DNA of 64,000 nucleotides. Origin: Helicobacter sp. 11S02596-1. GTDB lineage: Bacteria > Campylobacterota > Campylobacteria > Campylobacterales > Helicobacteraceae. Numbering within the stretch: the first letter of the stretch is position 1; each line of letters starts with the position of its first letter. The notes under the pieces were generated by a model, which ran no database searches, was not told where the DNA came from, and was given only the letters and a program-made list of their open reading frames with translations. A program made the position numbers and the translations under genes. This document shows, one piece after another, positions 1 to 11,622 of this stretch. The stretch spans positions 124,001 through 188,000 of the forward strand of contig NZ_MLAM01000002.1 of NCBI RefSeq assembly GCF_002272825.1, written 5' to 3'.

Positions 1-14
1 TTCAAGGAATAGCA

Positions 15-1049
15 ATGCGACTTTTATTAACAGGTGGGGCGGGATACATCGGCTCACATACAGCGTTGGAGTTTTTGGAAAATACCGATGTATCGCTGAC
101 TATCATCGACAATCTTAGCACGGGTTTTTTGGAAAATATCCAATATTTAAAAAACAGATTTCCCGATCGGATCAATTTTGCCCGAGTAGATCTATCTGAT
201 AGGAGCGCCTTAGAAGCGTTACTAGAAAAAACCCATTTTGATGGGGTTTTGCATTTTGGGGCATCCTTGATCGTGAATGAATCCGTCTCCAACCCGCTTT
301 TATACTACAGCAACAACACGCTAAATACCACCGCTTTGATCCAAGCTTGTATCACACATAAAATAAAAAATTTTATTTTTTCATCCACCGCTGCGGTATA
401 TGGAGAGCCTGATTCACGCTACATTCCCGTGCAAGAAAATACGCCACTCGCACCGATTAATCCCTATGGGGCTTCCAAAATGATGAGCGAGCAAATCCTT
501 AAAGATTCTAGCCTCGCTTATGATTTTAATTTCATCGCTTTGCGGTATTTTAATGTGGCGGGTGCAAATATACATAATGCTTACGATGATAATAACGGCA
601 CAAAAGATGGCTTGGGGCAACGGAGCAAAAATGCGACCCATCTCATCAAAGTCGCGTGCGAATGTGCGGTAGGCAAGCGAGAAAAAATGGCGATTTTTGG
701 TGATGATTATCCCACCGATGATGGGACGTGTATTCGGGATTATATCCATATCAATGACTTGGCAAATGCCCACCTACAGGCGTGGGAATATCTGATGAGT
801 GAGAAAAAATCCGATATTTTTAATGTCGGCTATGCCCAAGGATATAGCGTCAAGGAAGTCATTAGCACACTCAAAGAAGTTTCTGGTGTGGATTTCAAAG
901 TAGAAATACTCCCTAGAAGAGCAGGCGATCCCGCAAAGCTCATCGCAAACAACCAAAAAATCCTCTCAATGACACAATGGAAGCCAAAATATAACAACCT
1001 CAAAACTATTGTCGCTAGTGCCTACGAATGGGAAAAATACCTGCTTTAG
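15..1049 (+). CDS. galE: UDP-glucose 4-epimerase
   Basis: Interconverts UDP-glucose and UDP-galactose (or the N-acetyl forms) in the cytoplasm, feeding LPS and glycan synthesis. The 344-residue length is normal for GalE. An NAD-binding Rossmann motif TGGAGYIGSH lies at residues 6-15. The short-chain dehydrogenase catalytic pair is Tyr151/Lys155 in YGASK, with the serine motif IFSSTAAVYG near 121-130. The ATG at 15 follows an AAGGAAT ribosome site, so the gene is complete although it lies at the window edge. It converges with ruvC, 20 bases apart. Which sugar it uses cannot be told from sequence alone. Confidence 0.96.
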   Translation: MRLLLTGGAGYIGSHTALEFLENTDVSLTIIDNLSTGFLENIQYLKNRFPDRINFARVDLSDRSALEALLEKTHFDGVLHFGASLIVNESVSNPLLYYSNNTLNTTALIQACITHKIKNFIFSSTAAVYGEPDSRYIPVQENTPLAPINPYGASKMMSEQILKDSSLAYDFNFIALRYFNVAGANIHNAYDDNNGTKDGLGQRSKNATHLIKVACECAVGKREKMAIFGDDYPTDDGTCIRDYIHINDLANAHLQAWEYLMSEKKSDIFNVGYAQGYSVKEVISTLKEVSGVDFKVEILPRRAGDPAKLIANNQKILSMTQWKPKYNNLKTIVASAYEWEKYLL

Positions 1050-1069
1050 GCGATTTGTTTCTGCCTTGC

Positions 1070-1573
1070 TTAGGGATTCTCGGGCTTTTTGTCGGATTTT
1101 TTGCCTGTTTTGATACGCTGGGAATGTGTGATGGCAATTGCGATCGCATCAGTAATATCAAGCGGTTTTATCTCGCCTTTGATACCTAATATCCTTTTGA
1201 CCATAAACGCCACTTGATTTTTTCCTGCCTTGCCATTGCCTGTCAATGCCTTTTTGACCTGCAAGGGGGTGTATTCAGCAAAATTGCCTAATTCTTGCAA
1301 AATCTTGAGGCTCAAAGCCCCACGGAATTGAGCGAGTTTGATGACTGATTTTGGATTGTAAGCATAAAACATATCTTCAATGGCGACCTCATCGATACGA
1401 TGGGACTTTAACACCAAATCAATCCCCTCGACAAATTCCAAGATTTGATGTTGCAATACCCGCTCTTTCATCTTGATAAAGCCCGCTTCTAACAGAGAGA
1501 TTTTGCCCGATTCCAGATGGACAATCGCATACCCGCAATGCCTACTCCCCGGATCAATACCTAAAATATTCAC
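1070..1573 (-). CDS. ruvC: Holliday junction resolvase RuvC
   Basis: Endonuclease that resolves Holliday junctions with RuvAB during recombination. At 167 residues it matches the family. Acidic catalytic residues are visible as Asp7 (GIDPGS), Glu66 (AIEDMF) and Asp139/Asp142 in [12 protein letters not shown]. The C-terminus is a short lysine-rich tail. It is divergent from dnaA across a gap of 95 bases holding DnaA-box-like sites, the ruvC-origin-dnaA order known from Helicobacter pylori. Confidence 0.96.
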   Translation of the reverse strand: MNILGIDPGSRHCGYAIVHLESGKISLLEAGFIKMKERVLQHQILEFVEGIDLVLKSHRIDEVAIEDMFYAYNPKSVIKLAQFRGALSLKILQELGNFAEYTPLQVKKALTGNGKAGKNQVAFMVKRILGIKGEIKPLDITDAIAIAITHSQRIKTGKKSDKKPENP

Positions 1574-1598
1574 GTCAATTTGCTTCCATTTTATTTAT

Positions 1599-1647
1599 TT
1601 CACACGTTTTTTTCACTATTATTCACCAAACTTTTCACAATTGTGAA
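1599..1647. other. oriC part 1: DnaA-box cluster upstream of dnaA
   Basis: Five TTCAC cores occur within 49 bases of the ruvC-dnaA gap: forward at 1599, 1612, 1622 and 1634, and reverse (GTGAA) at 1643. The last two form a palindrome TTTTCACAATTGTGAAAA. TTCAC is the DnaA-box core described for several Campylobacterota. The dense cluster beside dnaA supports an origin subregion and possible autoregulation of dnaA. The call rests on motif density and position only. Confidence 0.7.
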
Positions 1648-1668
1648 AACATTACAAATGGAGAAAAA

Positions 1669-2991
1669 ATGTCGGGAAATGATATATTAAAACAGCTTAA
1701 AGATGAAATCACCCCCTATGAATATAACACCTATATTTCCAGAATGAAATACGATGAAAACGCCTCTAAATCGGATTTGGCAGTCTTTGTTGTCCCCAAT
1801 ATCTATATCGCGAATTGGGTAAAGACAAGGTATAGCGATAAGATCATCCATCTTTTTGAAATTTATCAAAAAATTAAGCCGGAAATAAGCATTATTGTGG
1901 AATCACAAAAAAGAGATGTGAAAAGTTCAAAAAACCCCGCATCCAAACTCCAAACCCAAGCGATTCTAAATCCCTCTTATACATTTGATACCTTTGTCAT
2001 TGGAGAATCCAATCGCCTGTGTTATGAGATTGCCCAACAAATTTCACAAAAACAAGCCAAAATTTATAATCCCGTGCTTATCTATGGAGGCACCGGGCTT
2101 GGCAAGACCCATATCCTCAATGCGATTGGCAATAGCGTTTTGGAAAAAAACAAAGTCGTTATCTACGTAACAGCCGAACAATTTCTCAATGATTTTACCA
2201 CCCGCCTAAAAAACAATACAATGGATCGATTCCGAGATAAATACCGCAATTGTGATTATCTCCTCATCGATGATGTGCAATTTTTTGGGGGCAAAGAGCT
2301 TGTGCAACAAGAATTTTTTCACACATTCAACGAGCTTCATAGCAATAACAAACAAATCGTGATGACAAGTGATAAATCCCCCAAACAAATTTTAGGGCTA
2401 GAAGAACGCCTCAAATCACGTTTTGAATGGGGGATGACTGCAGATATCCAACCCCCAGAATTGGAAACAAAAATCGCTATCATCATTCAAAAATGCCAGC
2501 TCAATCAAATCAAAATCGACCGAGAAATTATTAATTATATCGCCTCAAATATCAATGATAATATCCGCCAAATCGAAGGGATCATCCTCAAGCTCAACGC
2601 CCAAGCTTCTATCATCGGGCAAGATATCAGCCTCACAATGGCAAAAAATGCCATCAAAGATATCCAAAAAGAAAACCTAGAAAATATCACACTAGAAAAT
2701 ATCATCAAAATCGTTTCAAAAGAGCTCAACATCAAACCCAGCGAAATCAAATCAAAATCCAGAAACAAAACCACCGCTAATGCCAGAAGAATCGTCATCT
2801 ATCTCGCAAAAACCCTGACACCTAACTCAATGCAAGCCCTCGCACAATTTTTGAATATGAAAGACCACAGCTCAGTAAGCAAAGCGATGAAAATGATCAC
2901 TACAGAAATCAACGAAAATATCAACATTAAAGCAATGATAGAAGAAATGAAAAACAAAATCCAAAGCGAGCAAAATAATAAAGCATTATAA
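1669..2991 (+). CDS. dnaA: Chromosomal replication initiator DnaA
   Basis: Binds DnaA boxes and opens the origin. It has 440 residues and four domains: an N-terminal helicase-interaction domain (about 1-75), a short linker (75-105), an AAA+ core (105-330) and a C-terminal helix-turn-helix (345-440). Walker A is GGTGLGKTH at 140-148, Walker B LLIDDVQF near 200, and the DNA-binding signature DHSSVSKA near 405. The ATG at 1669 follows a GGAG ribosome site. DnaA-box clusters lie on both sides of the gene, and dnaN and gyrB follow on the same strand. It contains many glutamine and asparagine residues, but nothing is missing. Confidence 0.98.
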   Translation: MSGNDILKQLKDEITPYEYNTYISRMKYDENASKSDLAVFVVPNIYIANWVKTRYSDKIIHLFEIYQKIKPEISIIVESQKRDVKSSKNPASKLQTQAILNPSYTFDTFVIGESNRLCYEIAQQISQKQAKIYNPVLIYGGTGLGKTHILNAIGNSVLEKNKVVIYVTAEQFLNDFTTRLKNNTMDRFRDKYRNCDYLLIDDVQFFGGKELVQQEFFHTFNELHSNNKQIVMTSDKSPKQILGLEERLKSRFEWGMTADIQPPELETKIAIIIQKCQLNQIKIDREIINYIASNINDNIRQIEGIILKLNAQASIIGQDISLTMAKNAIKDIQKENLENITLENIIKIVSKELNIKPSEIKSKSRNKTTANARRIVIYLAKTLTPNSMQALAQFLNMKDHSSVSKAMKMITTEINENINIKAMIEEMKNKIQSEQNNKAL

Positions 2992-3034
2992 AACACAAAA
3001 TTATTAGATATAATATTGAAAACGCTGGGTCAAT

Positions 3035-3150
3035 GTGAAAAAATGTGAAAATAAAACGAAAACTTTTCACATAAAAAAGCTCGTCATTCAAACTATTTTG
3101 CAGCACTTTTCACCATTTCACTGAAGCCTACTATGTGTTACTAAAAAATT
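3035..3150. other. oriC part 2: DnaA-box cluster between dnaA and dnaN
   Basis: The 187-base gap after dnaA carries TTCAC cores at 3066, 3109 and 3117 and reverse cores at 3035 and 3045. The last two lie in near-identical ATGTGAAAA units 10 bases apart. An AT-rich stretch, CTAAAAAATTATTATCC, follows near 3140-3157 and could be the unwinding element. Together with the cluster upstream of dnaA this fits the bipartite origin known for Helicobacter and relatives. The exact unwinding site is inferred. Confidence 0.65.
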
Positions 3151-3178
3151 ATTATCCATCATCTAAGGAGATACCAAA

Positions 3179-6597
<3,419 letters not shown>

Positions 6598-6620
6598 AAC
6601 AGCCTAAAAAGGATATTTTT

Positions 6621-7286
6621 ATGAATTTATTTTTAGAAGTTATCACAAATATCAATGTTATTTTTTATATTTTAGCTTACTTGGTAGGCGGTATCCCTTT
6701 TGGATTGCTTTTGGCTAAGATTTTTTGTGGCGTGGATATTCGCAAGCTAGGTTCTGGAAGCATTGGGGCGACAAATGTTTATCGAGCCCTCAAACAAGAT
6801 GATGCCAAAAAAGCCAAAAACCTTTCGATATTTACGATTTTTTTAGATGCTATCAAGGGATTAGTCATTGTCCTTTTGGCTAAGATTTTTGGCTTGAGTT
6901 ATGAGACACAATGGATGATTGCGATTTTGTCTATCTTGGGGCATTGCTATAGCCCGTATTTGAATTTTAGTGGTGGCAAAGGTGTAGCCACAGCGATTGG
7001 TTCGGTGATTTTACTCATCCCTGTTGAGGGGATTTTGGGCTTGATTGTTTGGGGCATTGTAGGTAAGGTTTTGAAAGTTTCTTCACTCTCTTCACTTTTG
7101 GGTGTTTTGAGCGGGATTGCCCTGACATTTATTATCCCTTATATTTTGCCTTTGCCCGGTAGCTTTTCTATCATATCACAGATCCATACCCATACACCCG
7201 TTGTCATCATCGGTATTATCGTTATCTACACCCATATCCCCAATATAATGCGTTTGATTAAAGGCGAAGAAAAAAAGGTCCTTTAA
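6621..7286 (+). CDS. plsY: Acyl-phosphate:glycerol-3-phosphate acyltransferase PlsY
   Basis: Inner-membrane enzyme that makes lysophosphatidic acid from acyl-phosphate, the first step of phospholipid synthesis. It has 221 residues and about five hydrophobic segments. The family motifs are present: GSGSIGATNVYR in the first cytoplasmic loop and GHCYSPYLNFSGGKGVAT in the second. It starts 23 bases after gyrB with an AAGGATA ribosome site and is followed within 3 bases by folB. Confidence 0.95.
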   Translation: MNLFLEVITNINVIFYILAYLVGGIPFGLLLAKIFCGVDIRKLGSGSIGATNVYRALKQDDAKKAKNLSIFTIFLDAIKGLVIVLLAKIFGLSYETQWMIAILSILGHCYSPYLNFSGGKGVATAIGSVILLIPVEGILGLIVWGIVGKVLKVSSLSSLLGVLSGIALTFIIPYILPLPGSFSIISQIHTHTPVVIIGIIVIYTHIPNIMRLIKGEEKKVL

Positions 7287-7289
7287 AAT

Positions 7290-7625
7290 TTGCAATCCCT
7301 CACCCTTATCATTGAAAATTTTGAGTTGGAAGCCATCATTGGGATTTTGGATTTTGAGCGAAAAATCCCGCAAAAAATCCTCCTTGAGGGGGTATTTACT
7401 TATGATTATCACGACAAAGATTTTATCGATTATATCCGGGTTAAAAATCTCATTAAAGAGCTTTTAGAGACCAAACAATATGGTCTCATCGAGGAAGCTT
7501 TGTTAGATATTATTAAACATTTAAAACAAAATTTTAACCCCATCACTTCTATTTCTTTAACACTCAAAAAGCCCCAAATTACTAATGATTGTATTGTCGG
7601 GGTAAAAGTAAATAAAACTTTTTAA
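7290..7625 (+). CDS. folB: Dihydroneopterin aldolase (FolB-like)
   Basis: Probable folate-pathway aldolase. It has 111 residues and the fold signature LIIENFELEAIIGILDFER near the N-terminus, followed by QYGLIEEALLDIIKHL; helicobacters carry short divergent FolB proteins of this type. No ATG fits, so the start is taken as the TTG at 7290, three bases after the plsY stop, with AAAAAAGG upstream inside plsY. The tight spacing implies translational coupling to plsY. Confidence 0.8.
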   Translation: MQSLTLIIENFELEAIIGILDFERKIPQKILLEGVFTYDYHDKDFIDYIRVKNLIKELLETKQYGLIEEALLDIIKHLKQNFNPITSISLTLKKPQITNDCIVGVKVNKTF

Positions 7626-7648
7626 GCTTATTTTTATCATTATATGGT

Positions 7649-7667
7649 GATAATGACAATTATTTTA
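7649..7667. promoter_or_regulatory. Fur-box-like operator before TonB receptor
   Basis: GATAATGACAATTATTTTA matches the 19-base Fur consensus at 15 positions by eye and lies 20 bases before the receptor start codon. Iron-dependent repression of the receptor and the downstream heme-binding protein is the likely meaning. It is not proven, because the Helicobacter Fur recognition pattern is loose. Confidence 0.6.
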
Positions 7668-7686
7668 TTACACCGAAGGAGCAATA

Positions 7687-9837
7687 ATGTTTAAATATAG
7701 GCTTATTATGTTGGTTTCATTTTCATTTTTAACATTTATATATGCAAATGATACTCAAAATTACACCCTTGATAAGATCACAGCAACGGGAGAAAAAGAA
7801 TTCCAGTTTAATAACAAAGATTTTATCAATGGAAAGGATTTAGGTGCGCGTCAGGCCAATCAAATGTCAGATGTGTTTGCTACCCAGCCAGATGTCAATG
7901 TCGGCGGTGGCGGGGTAATGGCTCAAAAGATTTATGTGCGGGGTATTGAAGATAGGTTGCTTCGTGTTACCATAGATGGGGCAGCCCAAAATGGCAATGC
8001 TTTCCACCACCAAGGCAATACCATCATTGATCCCGGAATGCTCAAAGAAGTCGAGATTACCAAAGGTGCGGCGAATGCCTCTGCAGGTCCGGGCGCTTTG
8101 GCTGGAGCGATCACGATGACGACAAAAGATGCCTCTGATTTGCTAGAAAAAGGTCAAAATTTTGGTGCTTCGCTGGCAAGTTCGTTTTATACCAATTATG
8201 GTATCCGAGAAAATGTGATGGCTTATGGGCGTGGGAGTCATTTTGATGTTTTGGCGTATTATACCTATCAAAATATCTTTTATTATCGCGATGGCGAACA
8301 CGCATTCAAGAATCTTTTTCACCCCAAAAGCGAGGATAAAGTCATCGGCTCTCCTTCCCAGCAAAATAATGTGCTCCTCAAAGCCAATGCCTATCTCAAT
8401 GAAAAAGATAAAATCACTTTTACTTACAATATGACCCGAGATAATGCGACCCGACCTTTCCGTGCCAATGTTACGAATGCTATCGGCGAAGAGGGTTTCA
8501 ATTTTGCTCAAGAACTTTTTGATCATACCGATCAAAATCATAATGTTTCTTTGCAATACGCCCATCAAGGGGGCAAAAACTTTGGGTCTCCCAAAGTCAA
8601 GGTGGATGCTTATGGGAGTGTCCGAAATATCTATCTAACCCCACGTTTTGATACATCTGATGAGGGACCTTTTAAAGATGATGATGAAGGCAGGACACCC
8701 AGAAATATATTTTTGAATAACTTTGGTGCTGATCTCAAAATCTCCCACCCGATTGCAGAAGACTATAGCAATACGCTTGATTACGGGCTTAATTACCAAA
8801 ATATGACCGTGATGGATAAAGCCCAAAAAGAGATTACCAAGGAACAACGAGGCAAAGAAAGTAGCAATATTATCGGGGCTTATGTGCAGGCGAATTATTC
8901 CCTTGTAAAATCCTTGACCGTGGGGGCAGGAACCCGTTATGATGTTTATACGTATTTTGACAAAAATTCCCAAAACCACGTAACGCAAGGTTTTAGTCCG
9001 AGTGTGGCGGTTTTGTATGAGCCTATCGATAGTATTGATATGAAGCTTTCTTATGCTTATGTTACCCGTGGGGCATTGCCTGGGGATGCCTTGTTGATTC
9101 AAGATGATGAGGTTACTATTGATCCAAAACTAAAATCTGAAAAAGGGCAAAATGTCGAATTTGATATGGATTTTACCCAAGAATATTTTAGTCTCCGAGG
9201 CGCGGTATTTTATCAGGTTATCGGTGATTTTATCAATAGCTATGGGCATCCTATTACTGAAGATCAAAAAGCAGCAGCAGCCTCTAAAGGTTCTAATGGT
9301 GAGGATAGAGGTTTTAGACAAAATCTAAAAGATAAAATCAATATCTATGGTTATGAGCTGGGAGCGAGCTTTAATTATGAAAATTTTGTGGCGACATTGG
9401 GGTTTGCGAGGAGTTATCCGACTGTGCGGGGCAAACTCATCAACGATACTTACGAGCTAGGCGCTACCACAGGGTTTAATTATACCTTGCGATTGAGCTA
9501 TACATTCCCTAGCATTGGGCTGGATCTTTCTTGGTTGAGCCGTTTTGTCCAAACGCTTGATTATGAGGGCTATGATATTTATAATGCAGAATTTTATCAC
9601 ACCCATAAGCCCGGCTATGGCGTGCATAATATCTATGTGAATTACACACCGCCCAAAATCAAGGGATTGCGATTTTCGATTGTGTTGAATAATATTTTTA
9701 ACAAAGATTATATTGATCAAACCTCGCCTATCAAAGTCGAAGCTGATGGTAAGGGCAATGATGTTGCCAATGCGGTGAGAAAAGCCTTAGCACAGCCCGG
9801 ATTTGATGGGCGGTTTGAGATTTCTTATAAATTTTAG
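7687..9837 (+). CDS. TonB-dependent outer-membrane receptor, probably for heme
   Basis: The 716-residue outer-membrane receptor has a signal peptide (about 1-20, ending FIYA), a TonB-box-like TLDKITATGE segment, and a plug domain (about 45-165) with YVRGIEDRLLRVTIDG, AFHHQGN and PGMLKEVEITKGAA. A 22-strand-type barrel ends in the typical terminal phenylalanine (FEISYKF). The barrel includes NNIFNKDYIDQ near 665-675, common in siderophore and heme receptors. Heme is inferred as substrate because a secreted heme-binding-type protein follows in the same unit and a Fur-like box precedes the gene. The actual ligand could be another iron or metal chelate. Confidence 0.9.
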   Translation: MFKYRLIMLVSFSFLTFIYANDTQNYTLDKITATGEKEFQFNNKDFINGKDLGARQANQMSDVFATQPDVNVGGGGVMAQKIYVRGIEDRLLRVTIDGAAQNGNAFHHQGNTIIDPGMLKEVEITKGAANASAGPGALAGAITMTTKDASDLLEKGQNFGASLASSFYTNYGIRENVMAYGRGSHFDVLAYYTYQNIFYYRDGEHAFKNLFHPKSEDKVIGSPSQQNNVLLKANAYLNEKDKITFTYNMTRDNATRPFRANVTNAIGEEGFNFAQELFDHTDQNHNVSLQYAHQGGKNFGSPKVKVDAYGSVRNIYLTPRFDTSDEGPFKDDDEGRTPRNIFLNNFGADLKISHPIAEDYSNTLDYGLNYQNMTVMDKAQKEITKEQRGKESSNIIGAYVQANYSLVKSLTVGAGTRYDVYTYFDKNSQNHVTQGFSPSVAVLYEPIDSIDMKLSYAYVTRGALPGDALLIQDDEVTIDPKLKSEKGQNVEFDMDFTQEYFSLRGAVFYQVIGDFINSYGHPITEDQKAAAASKGSNGEDRGFRQNLKDKINIYGYELGASFNYENFVATLGFARSYPTVRGKLINDTYELGATTGFNYTLRLSYTFPSIGLDLSWLSRFVQTLDYEGYDIYNAEFYHTHKPGYGVHNIYVNYTPPKIKGLRFSIVLNNIFNKDYIDQTSPIKVEADGKGNDVANAVRKALAQPGFDGRFEISYKF

Positions 9838-9880
9838 ATAAGATAGATTTGAGGGGGCAATTTAAATTAAGGATTTAACA

Positions 9881-10366
9881 ATGCGATATAAATATTTGTT
9901 GGTAGTGCTTTGTTTGAGTAGTTTTGTCAGCTTGCAAGCACTGCCTAAAGAGCCTGTTTTGACTACAGATGTTGCTCTCAAGATCGCCCAAAATGCTCTC
10001 AAACAATGTCGGAGCGATGGTTATAGTGTTGCGGTTAGCATTTTGAATGCTTCAGGCTTGGAACTTGTTAGTTTGCGAGATGAAAAGGCGGGGCCTCACA
10101 CCCTGAAAGGTACCTACAACAAGGCCTACACCTCTTTGTCGATGAAAAATTCCACAGGCGTGCTTGCTCAAAGAGTTGCGGAGAATAAACTACCAGCTAT
10201 GGCAGTGCATTTGGATAAGAGACTTGTGTTTATGCAAGGTGGCTTGCCTATCAAGGTTGGCAATGATGTGATTGGTGCGATTGGCGTTGGTGGTGCCCCA
10301 CAAGGTGCATTTGATGAAAAATGCGCCCAAGTGGGTATCCAAAGCGCTCAAAAAGATTTGAAATAA
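9881..10366 (+). CDS. Secreted GlcG/HbpS-type heme-binding protein
   Basis: The 161-residue protein has a cleavable signal peptide (about 1-20, ...SLQA) and a DUF336 (GlcG/HbpS) domain. Family segments are VALKIAQNALKQCRSDGYSVAVSIL, LRDEKAGPHTLKGTYNKAYTSLSM, MQGGLPIKVGNDVIGAIGVGGAP and the terminal DEKCAQVGI. Members bind heme or act as periplasmic or extracellular accessory proteins. It follows the TonB receptor by 43 bases on the same strand and is probably in the same iron-regulated unit. A repeat element begins 18 bases after its stop. Confidence 0.85.
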   Translation: MRYKYLLVVLCLSSFVSLQALPKEPVLTTDVALKIAQNALKQCRSDGYSVAVSILNASGLELVSLRDEKAGPHTLKGTYNKAYTSLSMKNSTGVLAQRVAENKLPAMAVHLDKRLVFMQGGLPIKVGNDVIGAIGVGGAPQGAFDEKCAQVGIQSAQKDLK

Positions 10367-10383
10367 AAGGTTTGTCATTATGT

Positions 10384-10505
10384 TCTATTCGGTTTGCTTT
10401 GCAAACCTGAAGACCGCTATGCAAGGCAAAGCCTCGCTTCGCTCCTAAAGTAACCATCTCATACCCAAAGCTTTGCTTTGTGTATTCGAGATAAATTTCT
10501 AAGGT
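10384..10505 (+). repeat. Three-hairpin repeat element, copy A (complete)
   Basis: Hairpin 1 is GGTTTGC-TTT-GCAAACC (10391-10407), then linker CTGAAGACCGCT. Hairpin 2 is GCAAGGC-AAA-GCCTCGC (10421-10437) with one mismatch, then TTCGCTCCTAAAG. Hairpin 3 runs from ATCTC (10456) to GAGAT (10492) around a TTT loop, and the tail is TTTCTAAGGT. It starts 18 bases after the HbpS-like gene. Confidence 0.8.
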
Positions 10506-10516
10506 ATGTCATTATG

Positions 10517-10560
10517 TTTTACTCAATTCGCCTTTTAAGGCGAATCTGAAGACCACTGCG
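10517..10560 (+). repeat. Three-hairpin repeat, copy B (5' part only)
   Basis: It carries the TTTTACTC head, hairpin 1 ATTCGCCTT-TT-AAGGCGAAT (10526-10545) and the linker CTGAAGACCACT. It then runs into about 165 bases of unrelated intergenic sequence instead of hairpin 2. Confidence 0.65.
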
Positions 10561-10723
10561 GGCAGGAGAATTAAGGTTTGGGCGTATTGCTATGCTCCTC
10601 TTAGTCGCACATCGCAATCGCCGTGCGGAGCTACCAAAGACAAGCAGTTGGCTTTGACTTAACGCTCCTCCTCTTTTCGGCAGGACATTTAAACGATGGG
10701 AGGGGAAGTCGCTTGCTTGTGTC

Positions 10724-10800
10724 CTTTAGGAACGTAGGGCGATTCACTCGCCCGAAGTGGTCTTCAGATTCAGTTTTAAATTGAATCGAGTAAAAAATAA
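10724..10800 (-). repeat. Three-hairpin repeat, copy C (hairpins 1 and 2)
   Basis: Minus-strand copy. Hairpin 1 is GATTCA...TGAATC (10667+ numbering avoided: arms at 10767-10772 and 10782-10787). The linker AGTGGTCTTCAG reads in reverse at 10756-10767. Hairpin 2 is GGGCGA-TTCAC-TCGCCC (10737-10753), and CTTTAGGAACG is at 10724. It faces copy B, so the two enclose the sequence between them. The third hairpin is replaced by GTGTC-containing sequence. Confidence 0.7.
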
Positions 10801-10839
10801 TAAAACAAATTCGGCGGTTGCACTACAACAACCAAGTTT

Positions 10840-11097
10840 GCGATTTTTCACAGCACACAAGCAACCACAAGAAAGCAGTTCAAGATTCTAAACCTTAGAT
10901 GGCTTTTAAATCCTATCTGCTAACAAACCCAGCCCGCTACGCTTTTTCACCTCACCTGCTAAGGGGGCGTGCAGGGGGAGGTGGGGTTAAGGGGGAAACG
11001 GGGGGCGCTTCGCAAGTCAGCCCCCCATTCCCCCTTCTAGCTAGTATGAGAAATAATCATTAGCGATATTTCTATGGAAAAAAATTGTTATCTAAGT
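10840..11097 (+). repeat. G-rich intergenic module, copy 1
   Basis: A module shared with the gaps at 31.96, 48.07 and 49.65 kb. Landmarks in order are AGCACACAAG, AAGAAAGCAGTT, TATCTGCTAACAAACCCAG, CCCGCTACGC, a run of G-tracts at 10963-11005, a GC-rich hairpin around GGGGGGCGCTTCGCAAG, then TCTAGCTAGTATGAGAAA and TTGTTATCTAAGTGATTC leading straight into repeat copy D. The order is nearly the same as in the 49.65 kb copy. No reading frame of note. Confidence 0.65.
10963..11005 (+). other. Potential G-quadruplex tract
   Basis: Five or more G-runs of 4-6 lie within 43 bases (10963-10967, 10974-10978, 10983-10986, 10991-10995, 11000-11005) with loops of 4-6 bases. This satisfies the usual intramolecular quadruplex rule on the plus strand. 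The three sister modules carry comparable tracts in the same relative place. Confidence 0.6.
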
Positions 11098-11248
11098 GAT
11101 TCACAAGCGAATCTGAAGACCACTCCAACAAGCAAAGCCTGTTTTCGTTCCTAAAGGATAGGGTTATAGTCAAGCTAACGCAAGGCTATCAACTTGGGGC
11201 GGGCGGGTCAAAACTAGAGGCTGTGCGTTGGAGATAGATTTCTAAGGT
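11098..11248 (+). repeat. Three-hairpin repeat, copy D
   Basis: Hairpin 1 is GATTC-ACAAGC-GAATC (11098-11113), then CTGAAGACCACT. Hairpin 2 is ACAAGC-AAA-GCCTGT, then CGTTCCTAAAG (11146-11156). The third-hairpin zone is longer than in other copies and seems to combine two of the alternative third-hairpin types. It ends TTTCTAAGGT just before the convergent DCC gene. Confidence 0.7.
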
Positions 11249-11259
11249 TTTCATTATGC

Positions 11260-11622
11260 TTATTCAATATGGGTTTTTTTGCCAAGAATTTTGAGCAAGA
11301 GCCATCGCAATCCTTTCAAAATCGGATATACCCATCTCACAAGCGGTTTGGAAATAAAAACCCTATAGAGCCAACTTGTATTATTATCGAGGTTTTGCAG
11401 ATATAGCAATGCCCTTTCTCCCTGCAAAACCCCGCCATTTTCTGTGAGTAGGACCATCCCATCATTGATATTGATGTGGTTATTTTGGCAGATATTTTTG
11501 AGTTCAGGGGAAGTTCTGGCATCTTTTAGGAATAAGCGGTGGGTTTTTTTGATTTTCAAAAATAACGTATATTGTTTGCAAATCGGGCATTCCCCATCAT
11601 AATACAACGTGAGTTCAGGCAT
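11260..11622 (-). CDS. DCC-family thiol-disulfide oxidoreductase-like protein (DUF393)
   Basis: Small protein of about 120 residues with the DUF393 (DCC) signature YYDGECPICKQY right at the N-terminus, where the DxxCxxC core could be redox active. The rest has LKDARTSPELKN and a C-terminal hydrophobic, basic segment. The ATG at 11622 is chosen because it puts the motif at the N-terminus as in relatives and leaves an 8-base overlap with the upstream gene. An in-frame ATG at 11679 would add 19 residues over that gene. Its cellular role is unknown. Confidence 0.8.
   Translation of the reverse strand: MPELTLYYDGECPICKQYTLFLKIKKTHRLFLKDARTSPELKNICQNNHININDGMVLLTENGGVLQGERALLYLQNLDNNTSWLYRVFISKPLVRWVYPILKGLRWLLLKILGKKTHIE

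Noticed and set aside
8143-8568. Minus-strand frame of 141 codons inside the TonB receptor
   Set aside because: Shadow of the receptor gene; no ribosome site and codon composition mirrors the sense strand.
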